Part shown: positions 28,076 through 37,755 of the stretch, one piece after another
Layout: each line of letters starts with the position of its first letter
Position numbering within the stretch: position 1 is the stretch's first letter
DNA from: Saprospiraceae bacterium
Lineage (GTDB): Bacteria > Bacteroidota > Bacteroidia > Chitinophagales > Saprospiraceae
NCBI GenBank assembly: GCA_022842725.1
Contig: JALHOZ010000003.1
Location: 159,840 to 223,839, forward strand
Length of the DNA stretch: 64,000 nt
Reading direction: 5' to 3'
Notes under the pieces: model-generated
The model's database searches: none
Told to the model about the DNA's origin: nothing
Seen by the model: the letters and a program-made list of their open reading frames with translations, nothing else
Made by a program: the position numbers and the translations under genes

Positions 28076-28939
28076 TTAATAGGTTGTTGTCATATCTTCA
28101 TCTACACAAATAATATAATCTGCAACATTTTCATTGGATTTGTCCAGTTTACCGGTCTGTTTCTGCAATACCGTTGAGATGGTTTTTATTTTTTTGCTGG
28201 CATCCTGTTTTTTAATATACCAAACAATTCCTTCGTAATTATCTGAATGATAACTACCGTTCAGATGAAAAAACAGACTACCGTTCAGATGGTTTTTTAA
28301 GATAAAATGAGCCATAGTTGCATCCTTAATAGCCTGGGCTTTGGGAAAATTTTCTGAAGCTTCATGTCCTCCCATATCCATTTCTCTCATTTTTCTGTAA
28401 CACGGTACTTCTGCATCATACATCACCGGTAATGGTGCAATCCACCTTTTGTCTCCTGCAGAAAGGGTGTCTAAAGCTTCGAACCCTCCTCTGAATACCA
28501 ATCTCGCGAATGGTCTGGGTATATTGGTCGCTATAAAGGAAATGTTATTATCTTTCGAAAAATCAACTATTTTTTTGTAATCAGTATCATAATTGTTCCA
28601 CAACCGGACAGCTTTTTTGAATGAATCCTGATCTGATATCCCCTGAAGATAATCGTCCAAACCTTTCTGATTGTCCGCTTCAAACATCTCGGCTCCAATG
28701 ACCATCCTGCGTTTTGTGTGTATACTTTTTACCATTTCATATTGCAGCCAGTGGGCTATCGGATCATTATGTAATTCACCGAAAAAAACGATATCCTGCT
28801 CTGATACGTCTTTAATCATTTGTTCAAAGCTTATCTTTTTACCTTTTGAAGTAAAAATTTGATAGCCATTCACTTTTTGAGCTGAAATAACTGTCATAAA
28901 AAGTAAAGACATAACCAGGGTAAAATACATTTTAACCAT
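28076..28939 (-). CDS. ChaN family (haem-uptake-like) lipoprotein
   Basis: A 287-residue exported protein (signal FTLVMSLLFMTVISAQK) of the ChaN/PF04187 family. The hallmark VFFGELHNDPIAHWLQ is present near residues 50-66, with GAEMFEADNQKGLDDYL and FFHLNGSYHSDNYEGI later, in line with the TIKI/ChaN fold. ChaN of Campylobacter binds haem cofacially; whether this one does is not known. Its ATG lies inside the last codons of the flippase-like gene, so translation is coupled. There is no Cys lipobox. Confidence 0.85.
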   Translation of the reverse strand: MVKMYFTLVMSLLFMTVISAQKVNGYQIFTSKGKKISFEQMIKDVSEQDIVFFGELHNDPIAHWLQYEMVKSIHTKRRMVIGAEMFEADNQKGLDDYLQGISDQDSFKKAVRLWNNYDTDYKKIVDFSKDNNISFIATNIPRPFARLVFRGGFEALDTLSAGDKRWIAPLPVMYDAEVPCYRKMREMDMGGHEASENFPKAQAIKDATMAHFILKNHLNGSLFFHLNGSYHSDNYEGIVWYIKKQDASKKIKTISTVLQKQTGKLDKSNENVADYIICVDEDMTTTY

Positions 28940-30005
28940 GAGTTGGTTGATTTTTGTTCTTACCGTTTATGATCGGCAAGATGATTAGAAAAAACAGTCC
29001 TAAAACCACATTAATTCCTACCGAAACAGAAAAAAATACAATATTGGCGAATGAAAAACCGTCGGCTCCGGTGACACCATACATGGACAGACCCTCTCCC
29101 ACCAACATATGGTAACTACCCATCCCTCCCGGTGAAGGAAACAATATACCCAAACTTCCGAAGGCAAAAACGACCAACCCTTCCACCAGCCCCAAATGTG
29201 CGGTAGGTTCGAAAGAAAAAAAACTTATGTACATCATCAGAAAGTACATAACCCAGATCGCCACCGTATACAATAAAAACAATGGTACGCTGGATACTGT
29301 CTTTACACTGTTGGCTCCATCAAGAAATCCTTTGACTCTGTACCATACTCTTTGTCCTAAAGAGGTTTGTAATAATCTTTTTCTGTATGAAAAAAGCCAT
29401 ATAAAAAAACCGGCTCCGGCCAATGCCATTAAGGACCATAATACTGGATGTTCTGTAAAAATCATTAATTTTTGTCCCAGATCAATGTTTACATTCAGGT
29501 AGTTGTAAAAATCACTTCCTCCGAAAATAAGCGTCAGCACCAGAACAATCGCCAAACAAAAAACATCAAAAATCCTATCGGTAAATATGGTGCCCAGTAC
29601 TTTTTCTAACGGTATATCTTCGTAACTTGTAATGAGCCCCGCTCTGATGATTTCGCCGGATCTCGGTATTCCCAGATTTGCCAGATAGTTTATCATGATT
29701 GTGCCGAAAAGGTTGACATAACGCGGCTTGTATCCCAGCCCTTCAAACATCATTCTCCACCGAATCGTTCTGAAAACATTCGACAAGAGAAATAAAAATA
29801 ATACCAGACTGATCCATCGGTAATCTGCACTTTGCATGTCTGATATGACCTTGCCTATCAGACTGCATTCGCCCATCGGAATATTTTTAAACAAACATTC
29901 TTCCTGATACGCTTTATTCTGTCTGTTATAGACCAAATAAAAAATAAAAAATCCTATTCCAAAAAAAAGGGAAGCTTTAACTGCTTTAGATACCACATTA
30001 GACAT
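28932..30005 (-). CDS. Flippase-like (LPG synthase TM family) membrane protein
   Basis: A 357-residue polytopic protein with about eight transmembrane segments. Family motifs are ANLGIPRSGEIIRAGLITSYEDIP and GTIFTDRIFDV, matching the lysylphosphatidylglycerol synthase membrane domain family; FPSPGGMGSYHMLVG is the second conserved loop. It follows panD by six bases and overlaps chaN by eight bases, giving a panD-flippase-chaN unit. The substrate is not established. It is distant from the paralogue at 6021-6971. Confidence 0.85.
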   Translation of the reverse strand: MSNVVSKAVKASLFFGIGFFIFYLVYNRQNKAYQEECLFKNIPMGECSLIGKVISDMQSADYRWISLVLFLFLLSNVFRTIRWRMMFEGLGYKPRYVNLFGTIMINYLANLGIPRSGEIIRAGLITSYEDIPLEKVLGTIFTDRIFDVFCLAIVLVLTLIFGGSDFYNYLNVNIDLGQKLMIFTEHPVLWSLMALAGAGFFIWLFSYRKRLLQTSLGQRVWYRVKGFLDGANSVKTVSSVPLFLLYTVAIWVMYFLMMYISFFSFEPTAHLGLVEGLVVFAFGSLGILFPSPGGMGSYHMLVGEGLSMYGVTGADGFSFANIVFFSVSVGINVVLGLFFLIILPIINGKNKNQPTHG

Positions 30006-30011
30006 GAAAAA

Positions 30012-30359
30012 TTAAACCAGTTTATTCTCAGCGTTAGGAAAAACGGTCACCGCTTTATAGGTTTTGGCTTCTTCTACAGTCATCAGGGCATATGATATGA
30101 TTATTACAATATCTCCAACCTCTGCTTTTCTTGCAGCTGCACCGTTAAGACAAATTTTACCGGAACCTCTTTCGCCTTTGATGACGTAAGTCTCTATTCT
30201 TTCACCATTATTGTTGTTAACAATCTGTACTTTTTCACCTTCAAGCAGATTGGCAGCTTCCATGAGGTCTTCATCAATGGTGATTGACCCAACATAATTT
30301 AGGTTGGCTTCTGTAATGGTAGCCCGGTGAATTTTCGATTTATGTATATGAAGAAACAT
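30012..30359 (-). CDS. panD: Aspartate 1-decarboxylase (pyruvoyl enzyme)
   Basis: A 115-residue proenzyme that converts aspartate to beta-alanine for pantothenate and CoA synthesis. The self-cleavage site is Gly24-Ser25 in YVGSITID; Ser25 becomes the pyruvoyl group. Lys9 in HKSKIHRAT, and the LNGAAAR and IIISYA motifs, are conserved. It leads the panD-flippase-chaN operon. No other pantothenate gene is in the window. Confidence 0.97.
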   Translation of the reverse strand: MFLHIHKSKIHRATITEANLNYVGSITIDEDLMEAANLLEGEKVQIVNNNNGERIETYVIKGERGSGKICLNGAAARKAEVGDIVIIISYALMTVEEAKTYKAVTVFPNAENKLV

Positions 30360-30377
30360 TTACTCTGTTTTGAAGTG

Positions 30378-30385
30378 CAAAGATA
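30378..30385 (-). promoter_or_regulatory. Bacteroidota -7 element (TATCTTTG, minus)
   Basis: The minus strand reads TATCTTTG, 18 bases before the panD ATG at 30359, matching TAnnTTTG. Confidence 0.55.
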
Positions 30386-30441
30386 CACATTTTTATAGAA
30401 TGATATTACGGCTTATAGTAACAGTCAGGGGCACTGAAGGT

Positions 30442-30762
30442 TTATGCTTCGTCAAGAATTTCCAATAACGTCCTGAACGCTGCATATCGGTTTTGGTATT
30501 TACGTGCATGTTCCGATTGTAATGTTCCGGCAAATTGTGATTGATAAAGTTCAAACTTTTCTTTGTTTTCAGCTACGTACTGAATCGCATATCCGACACC
30601 ATGTTCATCGGGATCCTCGACTATCTTTGTAAATCGGTAAGACAAAAAACACCCGGTTTTCATGACATCCGGAATGTGAACTTCTTTCATCCATTGAAAC
30701 CATTCTTCGTGTATCTGTCCGTCAATTTTTACTGTAACGTTGTATATTATCCTGTTTTTCAT
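30442..30762 (-). CDS. DUF4286 family protein
   Basis: A 106-residue soluble protein with the DUF4286 layout: an opening strand (RIIYNVTVKIDG), EWFQWMKEVHIPDVMKTGCFLSYRF, and a C-terminal helix (RYAAFRTLLEIL). The fold resembles small ferredoxin-like dimeric proteins. Its function is unknown. It starts 13 bases after the response-regulator stop, so it is read with the two-component genes; it might be a small modulator, but no evidence shows this. Confidence 0.8.
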   Translation of the reverse strand: MKNRIIYNVTVKIDGQIHEEWFQWMKEVHIPDVMKTGCFLSYRFTKIVEDPDEHGVGYAIQYVAENKEKFELYQSQFAGTLQSEHARKYQNRYAAFRTLLEILDEA

Positions 30763-30775
30763 TCAGAAAAATCAG

Positions 30776-31477
30776 TTAATCCTGTTTTATAAACATTCTG
30801 AAACCGTTTCCATGAATATTTTCTATCTCGATTTTAGAATCTTTACTCAGATATTTTCTGATTTTTGTGATAAAAACATCCATACTTCGGGCTGTAAAAT
30901 AATTGTCATCATTCCAGATTTTGGTAAGAGCTTCTGAACGTTGTAATACATCATTCATTCTGAAACAAAAAAGGCGGAGAAGCTGTGCTTCTTTAGGAGA
31001 AAGTTTTTCCGTGGAACCATCTTTTGTGTAAGTCAATACCCGCAAGGCATAATCAAAATGATAATCACTGATGATAAATTCTCTTCTTTCTTCGAGAGCT
31101 ACTTCAGGTTTTTCATTTCTGCGGAGAACAGCTTTGACGCGATATAACAATTCTTCAGAATTAAAAGGTTTGGTGATATAATCATCCGCTCCCAGTTTAA
31201 ACCCTTCCAATACATCTTCCTTCAGCGTTTTGGCTGTCAGAAAAATAATGGGTGTATCGTGTTTAATAGCTTTGACCTCTTTTGCAAGGGTAAAACCATC
31301 TTTTTTGGGCATCATCACATCAAAAATACACAAATCAAAACTTCCTGCTTTGAAGGTTTGAAGACCCGCTTCGCCGTCTGTTGCCAAGGTAACCTGATAA
31401 TCATTCATCTCGAGGTAGGAACGAAGTACATCGCCAAAATTCTGATCGTCTTCAACCAGTAAAATGTGTTTATCCAT
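30776..31477 (-). CDS. OmpR-family response regulator
   Basis: A 233-residue DNA-binding regulator. The receiver domain has the acidic pair (Asp10, Asp11), phospho-acceptor Asp53 in CIFDVMMPKKDG, Thr81 in FLTAKT and Lys103 in YITKPF. The C-terminal half (about 135-233) is a winged helix with LSPKEAQLLRLF and the recognition region ARSMDVFITKIRKYL. It resembles Bacteroides RprY. The cognate kinase gene ends 33 bases upstream, on the same strand. Confidence 0.93.
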   Translation of the reverse strand: MDKHILLVEDDQNFGDVLRSYLEMNDYQVTLATDGEAGLQTFKAGSFDLCIFDVMMPKKDGFTLAKEVKAIKHDTPIIFLTAKTLKEDVLEGFKLGADDYITKPFNSEELLYRVKAVLRRNEKPEVALEERREFIISDYHFDYALRVLTYTKDGSTEKLSPKEAQLLRLFCFRMNDVLQRSEALTKIWNDDNYFTARSMDVFITKIRKYLSKDSKIEIENIHGNGFRMFIKQD

Positions 31478-31510
31478 TGCGAATTATTTTTTTAAATTTG
31501 AATTGTAAAA

Positions 31511-32947
31511 TTATGCTTTATTTTGATTAACAGCCTTGTATGGCAAAAAAATCGTAAAATTACTTCCTTTTCCGGGTTCACTTTGTACTGTGACTTTGCC
31601 TCCGTGAGCTTCAGTCATTGCTTTAACATAACTCAAACCCAGACCAAAACCTTTCACATCGTGCAGATTTCCGGTATGAACTCTGTAGAACTTTTCAAAA
31701 ATCATTTTTTGTGCATCTTTTGTCATTCCGATTCCATTGTCAATGATAGAGATTTCTATACCTTTTTTAAGACTTTTGGTTTGGATGGTGATTTGGGGTT
31801 TTTCCGGTGTATATTTTTCAGCATTGTCCAATAAATTATTGATCATATTGGCGATATGGGTAGCATCACCTTCTATAACGGGATTTGCAGCGTCAAGGAC
31901 CGGTGTTACAGACCCTCCTTTCGCCTGAATTTTCAATTCAGCATTGACCATAGCATCTTCGATAAGTTCATGAATATTTAAAATACCGATTTTAAGGTTC
32001 AGGTCATTTTTTTCTATCTGAGCCATTTGCAGGACCTTTTCAACCTGACCCAACATTCTGGCATTTTCCTGTTTTATGATTCCGATAAATCTGCGGATTT
32101 TGTCGGTATTCTCAAGAATAGAAGGACTGAGTATGGAATCTGACGCCAGAGAAATCGTCGCTATAGGCGTTTTAAACTCGTGAGTCATATTGTTGATAAA
32201 GTCTGTTTTCATCTCTGACACCTTCTTTTGTCTGAAAATGATGTAAATGGTATAGGAAAAACAGAATAAAATCAAACCTGTAAAAAATGATGACGTGAGC
32301 AGTATCGGGATAAAACTCGACCATAAAAACTTGGTTTTACCCGGAAAATTCAGGTTGAGGTGTCCCGGTTCAGATATTTCATTGGAAAAAAGCGGCATTT
32401 TATACTCTGCCAGATTAAGCGGATTGATTGCAGCGACGTTGCTTGATTTTGTGGTATCACCGACCGCTGCAGCCACATAATTTCCATTGATGATGATATA
32501 GTCTTTGATTGAATTGGCATAAACACCATATTCATAACGGATATTGATGTTTTGTTCTTTGAGTTCTTTTTTGATGTATTTATCCAGTTTGTCCTTATCG
32601 ATTGTCTCCAAAAAATGATCCGCATTAAAAAGGAAGTAGAGTGAACCGGCATCCAGATTTCTGTGATTCTGTGGCCAGGAAGATTTGTCTCCCGTGATGA
32701 TTTCCTGTTTTAGTTTATCAACAATAGAGTTTTGAAACTTTATTTCTTCGACACCTCTTTGCAGCCTTTCCTGAGCATCCGCTACTAATCTTTCTTTTAC
32801 GTTGTTCAAAGCAAAAATCACCTTGTCATCAAAATTTTTTTCTTCCAGATCCACAGAATGTTTGATCCAGAAAAACTGAATGACGCCCACGACAATCAAT
32901 GACATGGACATGATGACGATGATGGTTAATATAACTTTTTTACTCAT
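31511..32947 (-). CDS. Sensor histidine kinase
   Basis: A 478-residue membrane kinase. TM1 is about residues 6-28 and TM2 about 212-240, bracketing an extracytoplasmic sensor of about 190 residues. The H box is NNMTHEFKTP with phospho-acceptor His256, followed by the ATPase domain: NNLLDNAEKYTPE (N box), IDNGIGM (G1) and GFGLGLSY (G2). It resembles Bacteroides RprX-type kinases and probably phosphorylates the regulator encoded next. The signal is unknown. Confidence 0.93.
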   Translation of the reverse strand: MSKKVILTIIVIMSMSLIVVGVIQFFWIKHSVDLEEKNFDDKVIFALNNVKERLVADAQERLQRGVEEIKFQNSIVDKLKQEIITGDKSSWPQNHRNLDAGSLYFLFNADHFLETIDKDKLDKYIKKELKEQNINIRYEYGVYANSIKDYIIINGNYVAAAVGDTTKSSNVAAINPLNLAEYKMPLFSNEISEPGHLNLNFPGKTKFLWSSFIPILLTSSFFTGLILFCFSYTIYIIFRQKKVSEMKTDFINNMTHEFKTPIATISLASDSILSPSILENTDKIRRFIGIIKQENARMLGQVEKVLQMAQIEKNDLNLKIGILNIHELIEDAMVNAELKIQAKGGSVTPVLDAANPVIEGDATHIANMINNLLDNAEKYTPEKPQITIQTKSLKKGIEISIIDNGIGMTKDAQKMIFEKFYRVHTGNLHDVKGFGLGLSYVKAMTEAHGGKVTVQSEPGKGSNFTIFLPYKAVNQNKA

Positions 32948-32962
32948 TGTCTGTAATCAATG

Positions 32963-32970
32963 CAAATTTA
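32963..32970 (-). promoter_or_regulatory. Bacteroidota -7 element (TAAATTTG, minus)
   Basis: The minus strand reads TAAATTTG, 15 bases before the kinase ATG at 32947. Confidence 0.5.
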
Positions 32971-33021
32971 AAAATATTTGCATGTAAAAAATCTATTTAA
33001 GAAAACATTATGATATAAAAC

Positions 33022-33055
33022 ACAAAAGCCCTCACTATCAGGTGAAGGCTTTTGT
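33022..33055 (-). terminator. Hairpin terminator after the cyclophilin-FKBP gene
   Basis: ACAAAAGCC-c-TCAC (33022-33035) pairs with GTGA-a-GGCTTTTGT (33042-33055), with one unpaired base on each arm, giving a 13-bp stem and a six-base loop. It lies just after the stop of the minus-strand gene at 33071. Confidence 0.75.
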
Positions 33056-33070
33056 TCTGTTTATTTCTTT

Positions 33071-34102
33071 TTAATTATTGATCTTAATCAATTCCACTTC
33101 AAAGATCAAATCACTTTTTGGCGGAATGGCTCCCGGATATCCTCTTTCGCCATAAGCAAGTTGATAGGGAATGTAAAACTTATATTTGGCTCCTTCTTTC
33201 ATCAGCTGAACTCCTTCCGTCCAACCCGGAATGACCTGGTTGAGACCAAAATCTATCGGCTGGCCTCTCTGAACACTGCTGTCAAAAATATTTCCATCCA
33301 AAAAAGAACCGGTATAATGTACTTTTACATTGCTGGTAGATGTCGGTTTATTTCCGGTCCCTTCCTGCAAAACTACATACTTTAAACCACTTGCTGTTTC
33401 GTTGGTAAACTGTTTTTTGATTGCTTCTGCAGCTGCAGCCATGGCTGCTTCCTGCTCCATTTTTTTCTTTGCAGCTGTGACTTTTGCCTCTTCAAATGTT
33501 TTGGCAGCGTCAAAAGCTTCAGCTTCTTTTCCTTTTCTAAGGATGGTCAGTTTTTTGATGGTATCGTTTTGTGCAATAGCATCCACTATATCCTGGCCTT
33601 GTATGACGTGTCCAAAAACGGTGTGTTTTCCGTCCAACCATGGAGTTGCCACGTGGGTGATAAAAAACTGAGACCCGTTGGTGGCCGGTCCTGAATTTGC
33701 CATACTGAGAATTCCCGGACCGGTATGTTTCAGACTTGAATCGAATTCATCATCAAACTTATAACCCGGATCTCCGGTACCTGTTCCCTGAGGACAACCT
33801 CCCTGAATCATAAAATCTTTGATGACTCTGTGAAACTTAAGACCATCATAAAATGGTAGTCCATCTCCTTTTGCTTTGTTGGCTATTTTACCTTCGGCAA
33901 GTCCTACAAAATTAGCTACTGTCAAAGGAGTTTTTACATGTTCTAAAACGGTGTAAATATCGCCTTTATTGGTTTCGAAAACGGCATAAATACCGTCCGG
34001 CTGTGTTTTTAAAAATTCCATATTTTTTTTATTATTTTTTTGTGCACTTACTGCTAATGACAGACCCAGTCCTATCACAGCAAATAAAAATTTTCTGAAC
34101 AT
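33071..34102 (-). CDS. Cyclophilin-FKBP fusion peptidyl-prolyl isomerase
   Basis: A 343-residue exported isomerase joining two unrelated PPIase folds. After a signal peptide ([18 protein letters not shown]), a cyclophilin domain covers about residues 38-205 ([29 protein letters not shown]). A helical Ala/Lys linker follows (about 205-240), then an FKBP domain about 245-343 ([46 protein letters not shown]). It probably assists folding in the periplasm. It has its own -7 element and terminator. Such fusions are known but uncommon outside Bacteroidota. Confidence 0.92.
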   Translation of the reverse strand: MFRKFLFAVIGLGLSLAVSAQKNNKKNMEFLKTQPDGIYAVFETNKGDIYTVLEHVKTPLTVANFVGLAEGKIANKAKGDGLPFYDGLKFHRVIKDFMIQGGCPQGTGTGDPGYKFDDEFDSSLKHTGPGILSMANSGPATNGSQFFITHVATPWLDGKHTVFGHVIQGQDIVDAIAQNDTIKKLTILRKGKEAEAFDAAKTFEEAKVTAAKKKMEQEAAMAAAAEAIKKQFTNETASGLKYVVLQEGTGNKPTSTSNVKVHYTGSFLDGNIFDSSVQRGQPIDFGLNQVIPGWTEGVQLMKEGAKYKFYIPYQLAYGERGYPGAIPPKSDLIFEVELIKINN

Positions 34103-34127
34103 ATTTATTATTTTTTGTACCGAGACG

Positions 34128-34135
34128 CAAATGTA
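34128..34135 (-). promoter_or_regulatory. Bacteroidota -7 element (TACATTTG, minus)
   Basis: The minus strand reads TACATTTG, 25 bases before the ATG at 34102. It diverges from the thrA promoter element. Confidence 0.5.
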
Positions 34136-34248
34136 AAAAAAAAGGTACGTTTTTAAATGTTTTATAACGTAATTTTAACTTTATGAGAATATATTCCCTC
34201 TTTTTTAGTGCAATCTCATCGTTTTTCTTCAAAAATGAAATAAATTAC

Positions 34249-34256
34249 TAATTTTG
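34249..34256 (+). promoter_or_regulatory. Bacteroidota -7 element TAATTTTG for thrABC
   Basis: TAATTTTG matches TAnnTTTG, 28 bases before the thrA ATG. The short leader leaves no room for a threonine-rich attenuator peptide. Confidence 0.5.
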
Positions 34257-34284
34257 TGGCTTTAAAAGATAAGGAATATTTATA

Positions 34285-36741
34285 ATGTATTGCGTTTTAA
34301 AGTTTGGTGGCTCTTCGGTAGCTCACGCTGAAAGGATTAAAAACATCATTACCATCCTCAAACAATACTATGCTGACCGACAGGGACTGGTTTTGGTTTT
34401 TTCTGCTTTTGGTGGTATCACCGATATACTGATTGAACTATGTTACAAAGCCTCCGAAGGGGACATTTCTTATCTACAGCTGTTTGAAGAATACAAAAAA
34501 AGACATGATACGACCTTTGATGAATTATTCGGAGAGGCAGACTCAAGTGAGATAAAAGAACTGATCCGTGGGAATCATGAAACATTGCAGGATTTATTGC
34601 ACGGAATATTTTTGATTCGGGAGGTGTCGGCACGAACTTCTGATTTGGTACTCAGTTTTGGAGAAAGAAATGCCAATGCCATTATCGCTTCTGCTTTTTC
34701 TGTTCACGGAATTCCTTCTGTTTTTACTGATGCACGAAAACTGATTGCGACAACCAGTGATTTTGGTCAGGCAAAAGTTATTTTTGAAAAAACCAACGAA
34801 CAGATTAAAAATTATATTTCGGCTCTGGACGGCAAAATACCGGTGATTACCGGGTTTATCGGATCAGATGAACATGGTCTCACAACTACTTTGGGGCGGG
34901 GAGGTTCTGACTACACTGCCTCGATTTTTGCAGCAGCACTCGATGCAGAAGAATTGGAAATATGGACTGACGTGGATGGAGTATTGACTGCTGATCCCCG
35001 TAAAGTCAAAAAAGCATTTACCTTACAGCATCTGTCATATTCGGAAGCGATGGAAATGTCTCATTTTGGCGCGAAAGTGATTTATCCGCCTACCATCCTG
35101 CCGGCGTGCCGGAAATCCATTCCTATTATCATCAAAAATACTTTCAATCCGGGATTTAGCGGAACACGAATCACAAACACCACCGAATCATCTGATAAGT
35201 CTCCGATGAAAGGGATCAGCTCGTTGAACAACATTTGTCTGATCAACCTTCAGGGTAGTGGATTGATGGGTATTCCCGGGATTGCCTCCCGTTTGTTTTC
35301 TGTTTTGGCCCGTGAGAAAATAAATATCATTCTGATTACACAGGCTTCTTCAGAATATTCTATCAGCCTTGCTGTTGAGTCCAAAGACCAACAAAAAGCC
35401 GTGTCTGCCATCGAAGCAGAATTTTCCAAAGAAATCGGGGAAGGCAGCGTTCTACCTGTGATAGCAGAACCAGACTTATGTGTGATAGCTGTCATTGGAG
35501 AAAAAATGCGTCATGTTCCGGGGATCTCTGGTAAACTTTTTAATGCCTTGGGTAAAAACGGTATCAATGTGATGGCCATTGCGCAAGGCAGTTCCGAACT
35601 GAATATATCTTTTGTCGTAGATAAAAAAGATGAGGTCAAGGCTTTAAATGCCATTCATGATTCCTTTTTTTTATCGGACGTTAAAAGGGTACATCTTTTT
35701 GTGACCGGTACCGGTTTGATTGGAAGCACCCTGTTGAAACAAATCAGGCAACAAAAAACATTTTTGCAAAACGAAATGCGTCTTGATATTGTCGTCGCAG
35801 GATTAGCCAATTCAAAAAAGATGTTTTTGGATGAAAACGGGATAAATATCAGCATTTGGCAGGATATTCTGGAAAAAAACGGTTCAAATACAGATATGGA
35901 TGTTTTTATTCAGGAAATGAAAGAAAAAAACCTTCCAAATTCGATTTTTATTGATAATACAGCCAGTAAATACATTCCATCTTTTTATCATATTATCCTG
36001 GCGGGAAATATATCTGTTTGTACACCAAACAAAGTGGCAGCCTCCTCCCCTCTTGTTGAATACAAAGCATTAAAACAGCTTGCGAAAGATAAAATGGTTC
36101 ACTTACTGTTTGAAACCAATGTTGGTGCCGGTCTGCCTGTGTTGAGTACTATGCGAAACCTGATCCTCAGTGGCGATACATTATTAAAAATAGAAGGTGT
36201 TTTGTCCGGCTCCCTTTCATACATATTCAACACTTATGAAACCGGTCAGTCGTTTACTGAATTGGTTTATCGGGCCAGAGAATTGGGTTATACGGAACCC
36301 GACCCGAGAGACGACTTGTCGGGCATGGATGTAAAAAGAAAGATCATGATTTTGGCAAGAGAAGGTGGTTTTGATGTTGAGGAAGGTGATGTGAGCATAG
36401 AACCGATCTTATCAGAATACTGCATGTCTGCACCGGACGTCAACAGCTTTTTTGACAGATTAAAAGAGGAAGAATACATTTTATCCGGTCAGGCTGAATT
36501 AGCTAAAAAAGAAAACAAATATTTGCGATATGTCGCCTCTTTTGAAAACAGAAAAATACATATTTCCCTTCAGGAGGTGCAACAAAACAGTCCGTTTGTT
36601 TCATTAGCCGGCAGTGACAATATGATCGTTTTTACAACGGAAAGATACAAAGAACGACCTTTAGTAATCAAAGGACCGGGAGCCGGTGCAGAAGTTACAG
36701 CTGCAGGACTGTTTGCAGAAATCATTGCTGCCGGACAATAA
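34285..36741 (+). CDS. thrA: Bifunctional aspartate kinase / homoserine dehydrogenase I
   Basis: An 818-residue two-enzyme protein catalysing the first and third steps from aspartate to homoserine. The aspartokinase domain (about 1-290) shows VLKFGGSSVAHAERI and TTLGRGGSDYTASIFAAAL. Two ACT regulatory domains follow (about 310-460; GIPGIASRLFSVLAREKINI and HVPGISGKLFNALGKNGINV), the usual site of threonine feedback control. The homoserine dehydrogenase has VTGTGLIGSTLL for NAD(P) and GVLSGSLSYIFNTYE ... DLSGMDVKRK. It is the first gene of thrABC. Confidence 0.97.
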   Translation: MYCVLKFGGSSVAHAERIKNIITILKQYYADRQGLVLVFSAFGGITDILIELCYKASEGDISYLQLFEEYKKRHDTTFDELFGEADSSEIKELIRGNHETLQDLLHGIFLIREVSARTSDLVLSFGERNANAIIASAFSVHGIPSVFTDARKLIATTSDFGQAKVIFEKTNEQIKNYISALDGKIPVITGFIGSDEHGLTTTLGRGGSDYTASIFAAALDAEELEIWTDVDGVLTADPRKVKKAFTLQHLSYSEAMEMSHFGAKVIYPPTILPACRKSIPIIIKNTFNPGFSGTRITNTTESSDKSPMKGISSLNNICLINLQGSGLMGIPGIASRLFSVLAREKINIILITQASSEYSISLAVESKDQQKAVSAIEAEFSKEIGEGSVLPVIAEPDLCVIAVIGEKMRHVPGISGKLFNALGKNGINVMAIAQGSSELNISFVVDKKDEVKALNAIHDSFFLSDVKRVHLFVTGTGLIGSTLLKQIRQQKTFLQNEMRLDIVVAGLANSKKMFLDENGINISIWQDILEKNGSNTDMDVFIQEMKEKNLPNSIFIDNTASKYIPSFYHIILAGNISVCTPNKVAASSPLVEYKALKQLAKDKMVHLLFETNVGAGLPVLSTMRNLILSGDTLLKIEGVLSGSLSYIFNTYETGQSFTELVYRARELGYTEPDPRDDLSGMDVKRKIMILAREGGFDVEEGDVSIEPILSEYCMSAPDVNSFFDRLKEEEYILSGQAELAKKENKYLRYVASFENRKIHISLQEVQQNSPFVSLAGSDNMIVFTTERYKERPLVIKGPGAGAEVTAAGLFAEIIAAGQ

Positions 36742-36810
36742 ATTTTTTTATATATAATTACCTACATTTATCGGGTATTATCAACCTTTTTTCTATTTAA
36801 AATATTTTTT

Positions 36811-37743
36811 ATGAAACCGGGAATAAAAGTTTTTGCACCAGCCAGCATATCGAATGTTTGTGTAGGTTTTGACATATTGGGTTTTGCAATACATGGCCCG
36901 GGGGACGAAATCATCATTTCTGAAGGAACACAACCCGGATTGATCATAACTGAAATCAGAGGGGCCAAAGGAAAATTGCCTTTGGATACTACACAAAACA
37001 CGGCCGGTGTTTCTGCAGTAGCATTACTGAATCATTTGGGTGAGAATAAAAGACCTTTGGAAATGATCATTCATAAAAAAATGCCTTTTGGAAGTGGGTT
37101 GGGTTCATCAGCTGCCAGTGCGGTAGGTGGTGTTTTTGCCGTAAGTGAATTTTTAAAAACAGGATTGACAAAGCAGGAATTACTACCTTTTGCCATCGAA
37201 GGTGAAAAAGTTGCAGACGGTGCAATCCATGCCGACAATGTAGCGCCTTGTCTTTTAGGAGGTATGGTAATTATCAGAGACAATGTTATGTTTGATTTCA
37301 AAAAACTTCCCATACCCGCAGGTCTTTTTATTTGTGTAATTTATCCTCATGTTACGGTACTTACCAAAGAGAGTCGGGCTATATTGAAAAAAGAAATTCC
37401 GATGGATCTGTTTATTCGCCAACAGGGAAATCTTGCAGCCTTTATTTCTGCCATGTATACTTCAGATTTTGAATTATTAAATAAATCATTAGAGGATGTT
37501 GTCATTGAACCACAGCGTGCACATTTAATTCCACATTTTTATGCATTAAAAGAAATGGCTTTAAAGGAAGGAGCTATGGGATTCAGTATTTCGGGTGCCG
37601 GCCCCTCAATGTTTGCCATCTGCGACAATAGTTTTATAGCGCAGGAAATCGCCAATAAAGCCGAATCATTTTATGCTTCTAAAAAGTTGAAAAGTGATAC
37701 CTATGTATCAAAAATCAATCATGATGGAGCAATCGTACTATAA
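36811..37743 (+). CDS. thrB: Homoserine kinase
   Basis: A 310-residue GHMP kinase that phosphorylates homoserine. The GHMP ATP loop is PFGSGLGSSAASAVGGVFA (about residues 92-110). The N-terminal FAPASISNVCVGFDILGFA and C-terminal FSISGAGPSMFA motifs are standard. It lies 69 bases after thrA and 12 bases before thrC. Confidence 0.96.
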   Translation: MKPGIKVFAPASISNVCVGFDILGFAIHGPGDEIIISEGTQPGLIITEIRGAKGKLPLDTTQNTAGVSAVALLNHLGENKRPLEMIIHKKMPFGSGLGSSAASAVGGVFAVSEFLKTGLTKQELLPFAIEGEKVADGAIHADNVAPCLLGGMVIIRDNVMFDFKKLPIPAGLFICVIYPHVTVLTKESRAILKKEIPMDLFIRQQGNLAAFISAMYTSDFELLNKSLEDVVIEPQRAHLIPHFYALKEMALKEGAMGFSISGAGPSMFAICDNSFIAQEIANKAESFYASKKLKSDTYVSKINHDGAIVL

Positions 37744-37755
37744 AAAAAAGCGAAA

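Noticed and set aside
33650..33665. CCACGTGG core in the PPIase gene as a parS site
   Set aside because: The flanking GTT/AAC arms required in parS are missing.
34141..34284. Threonine attenuator leader peptide before thrA
   Set aside because: No short Thr/Ile-rich frame or terminator hairpin is present, and the probable promoter is too close to the ATG.
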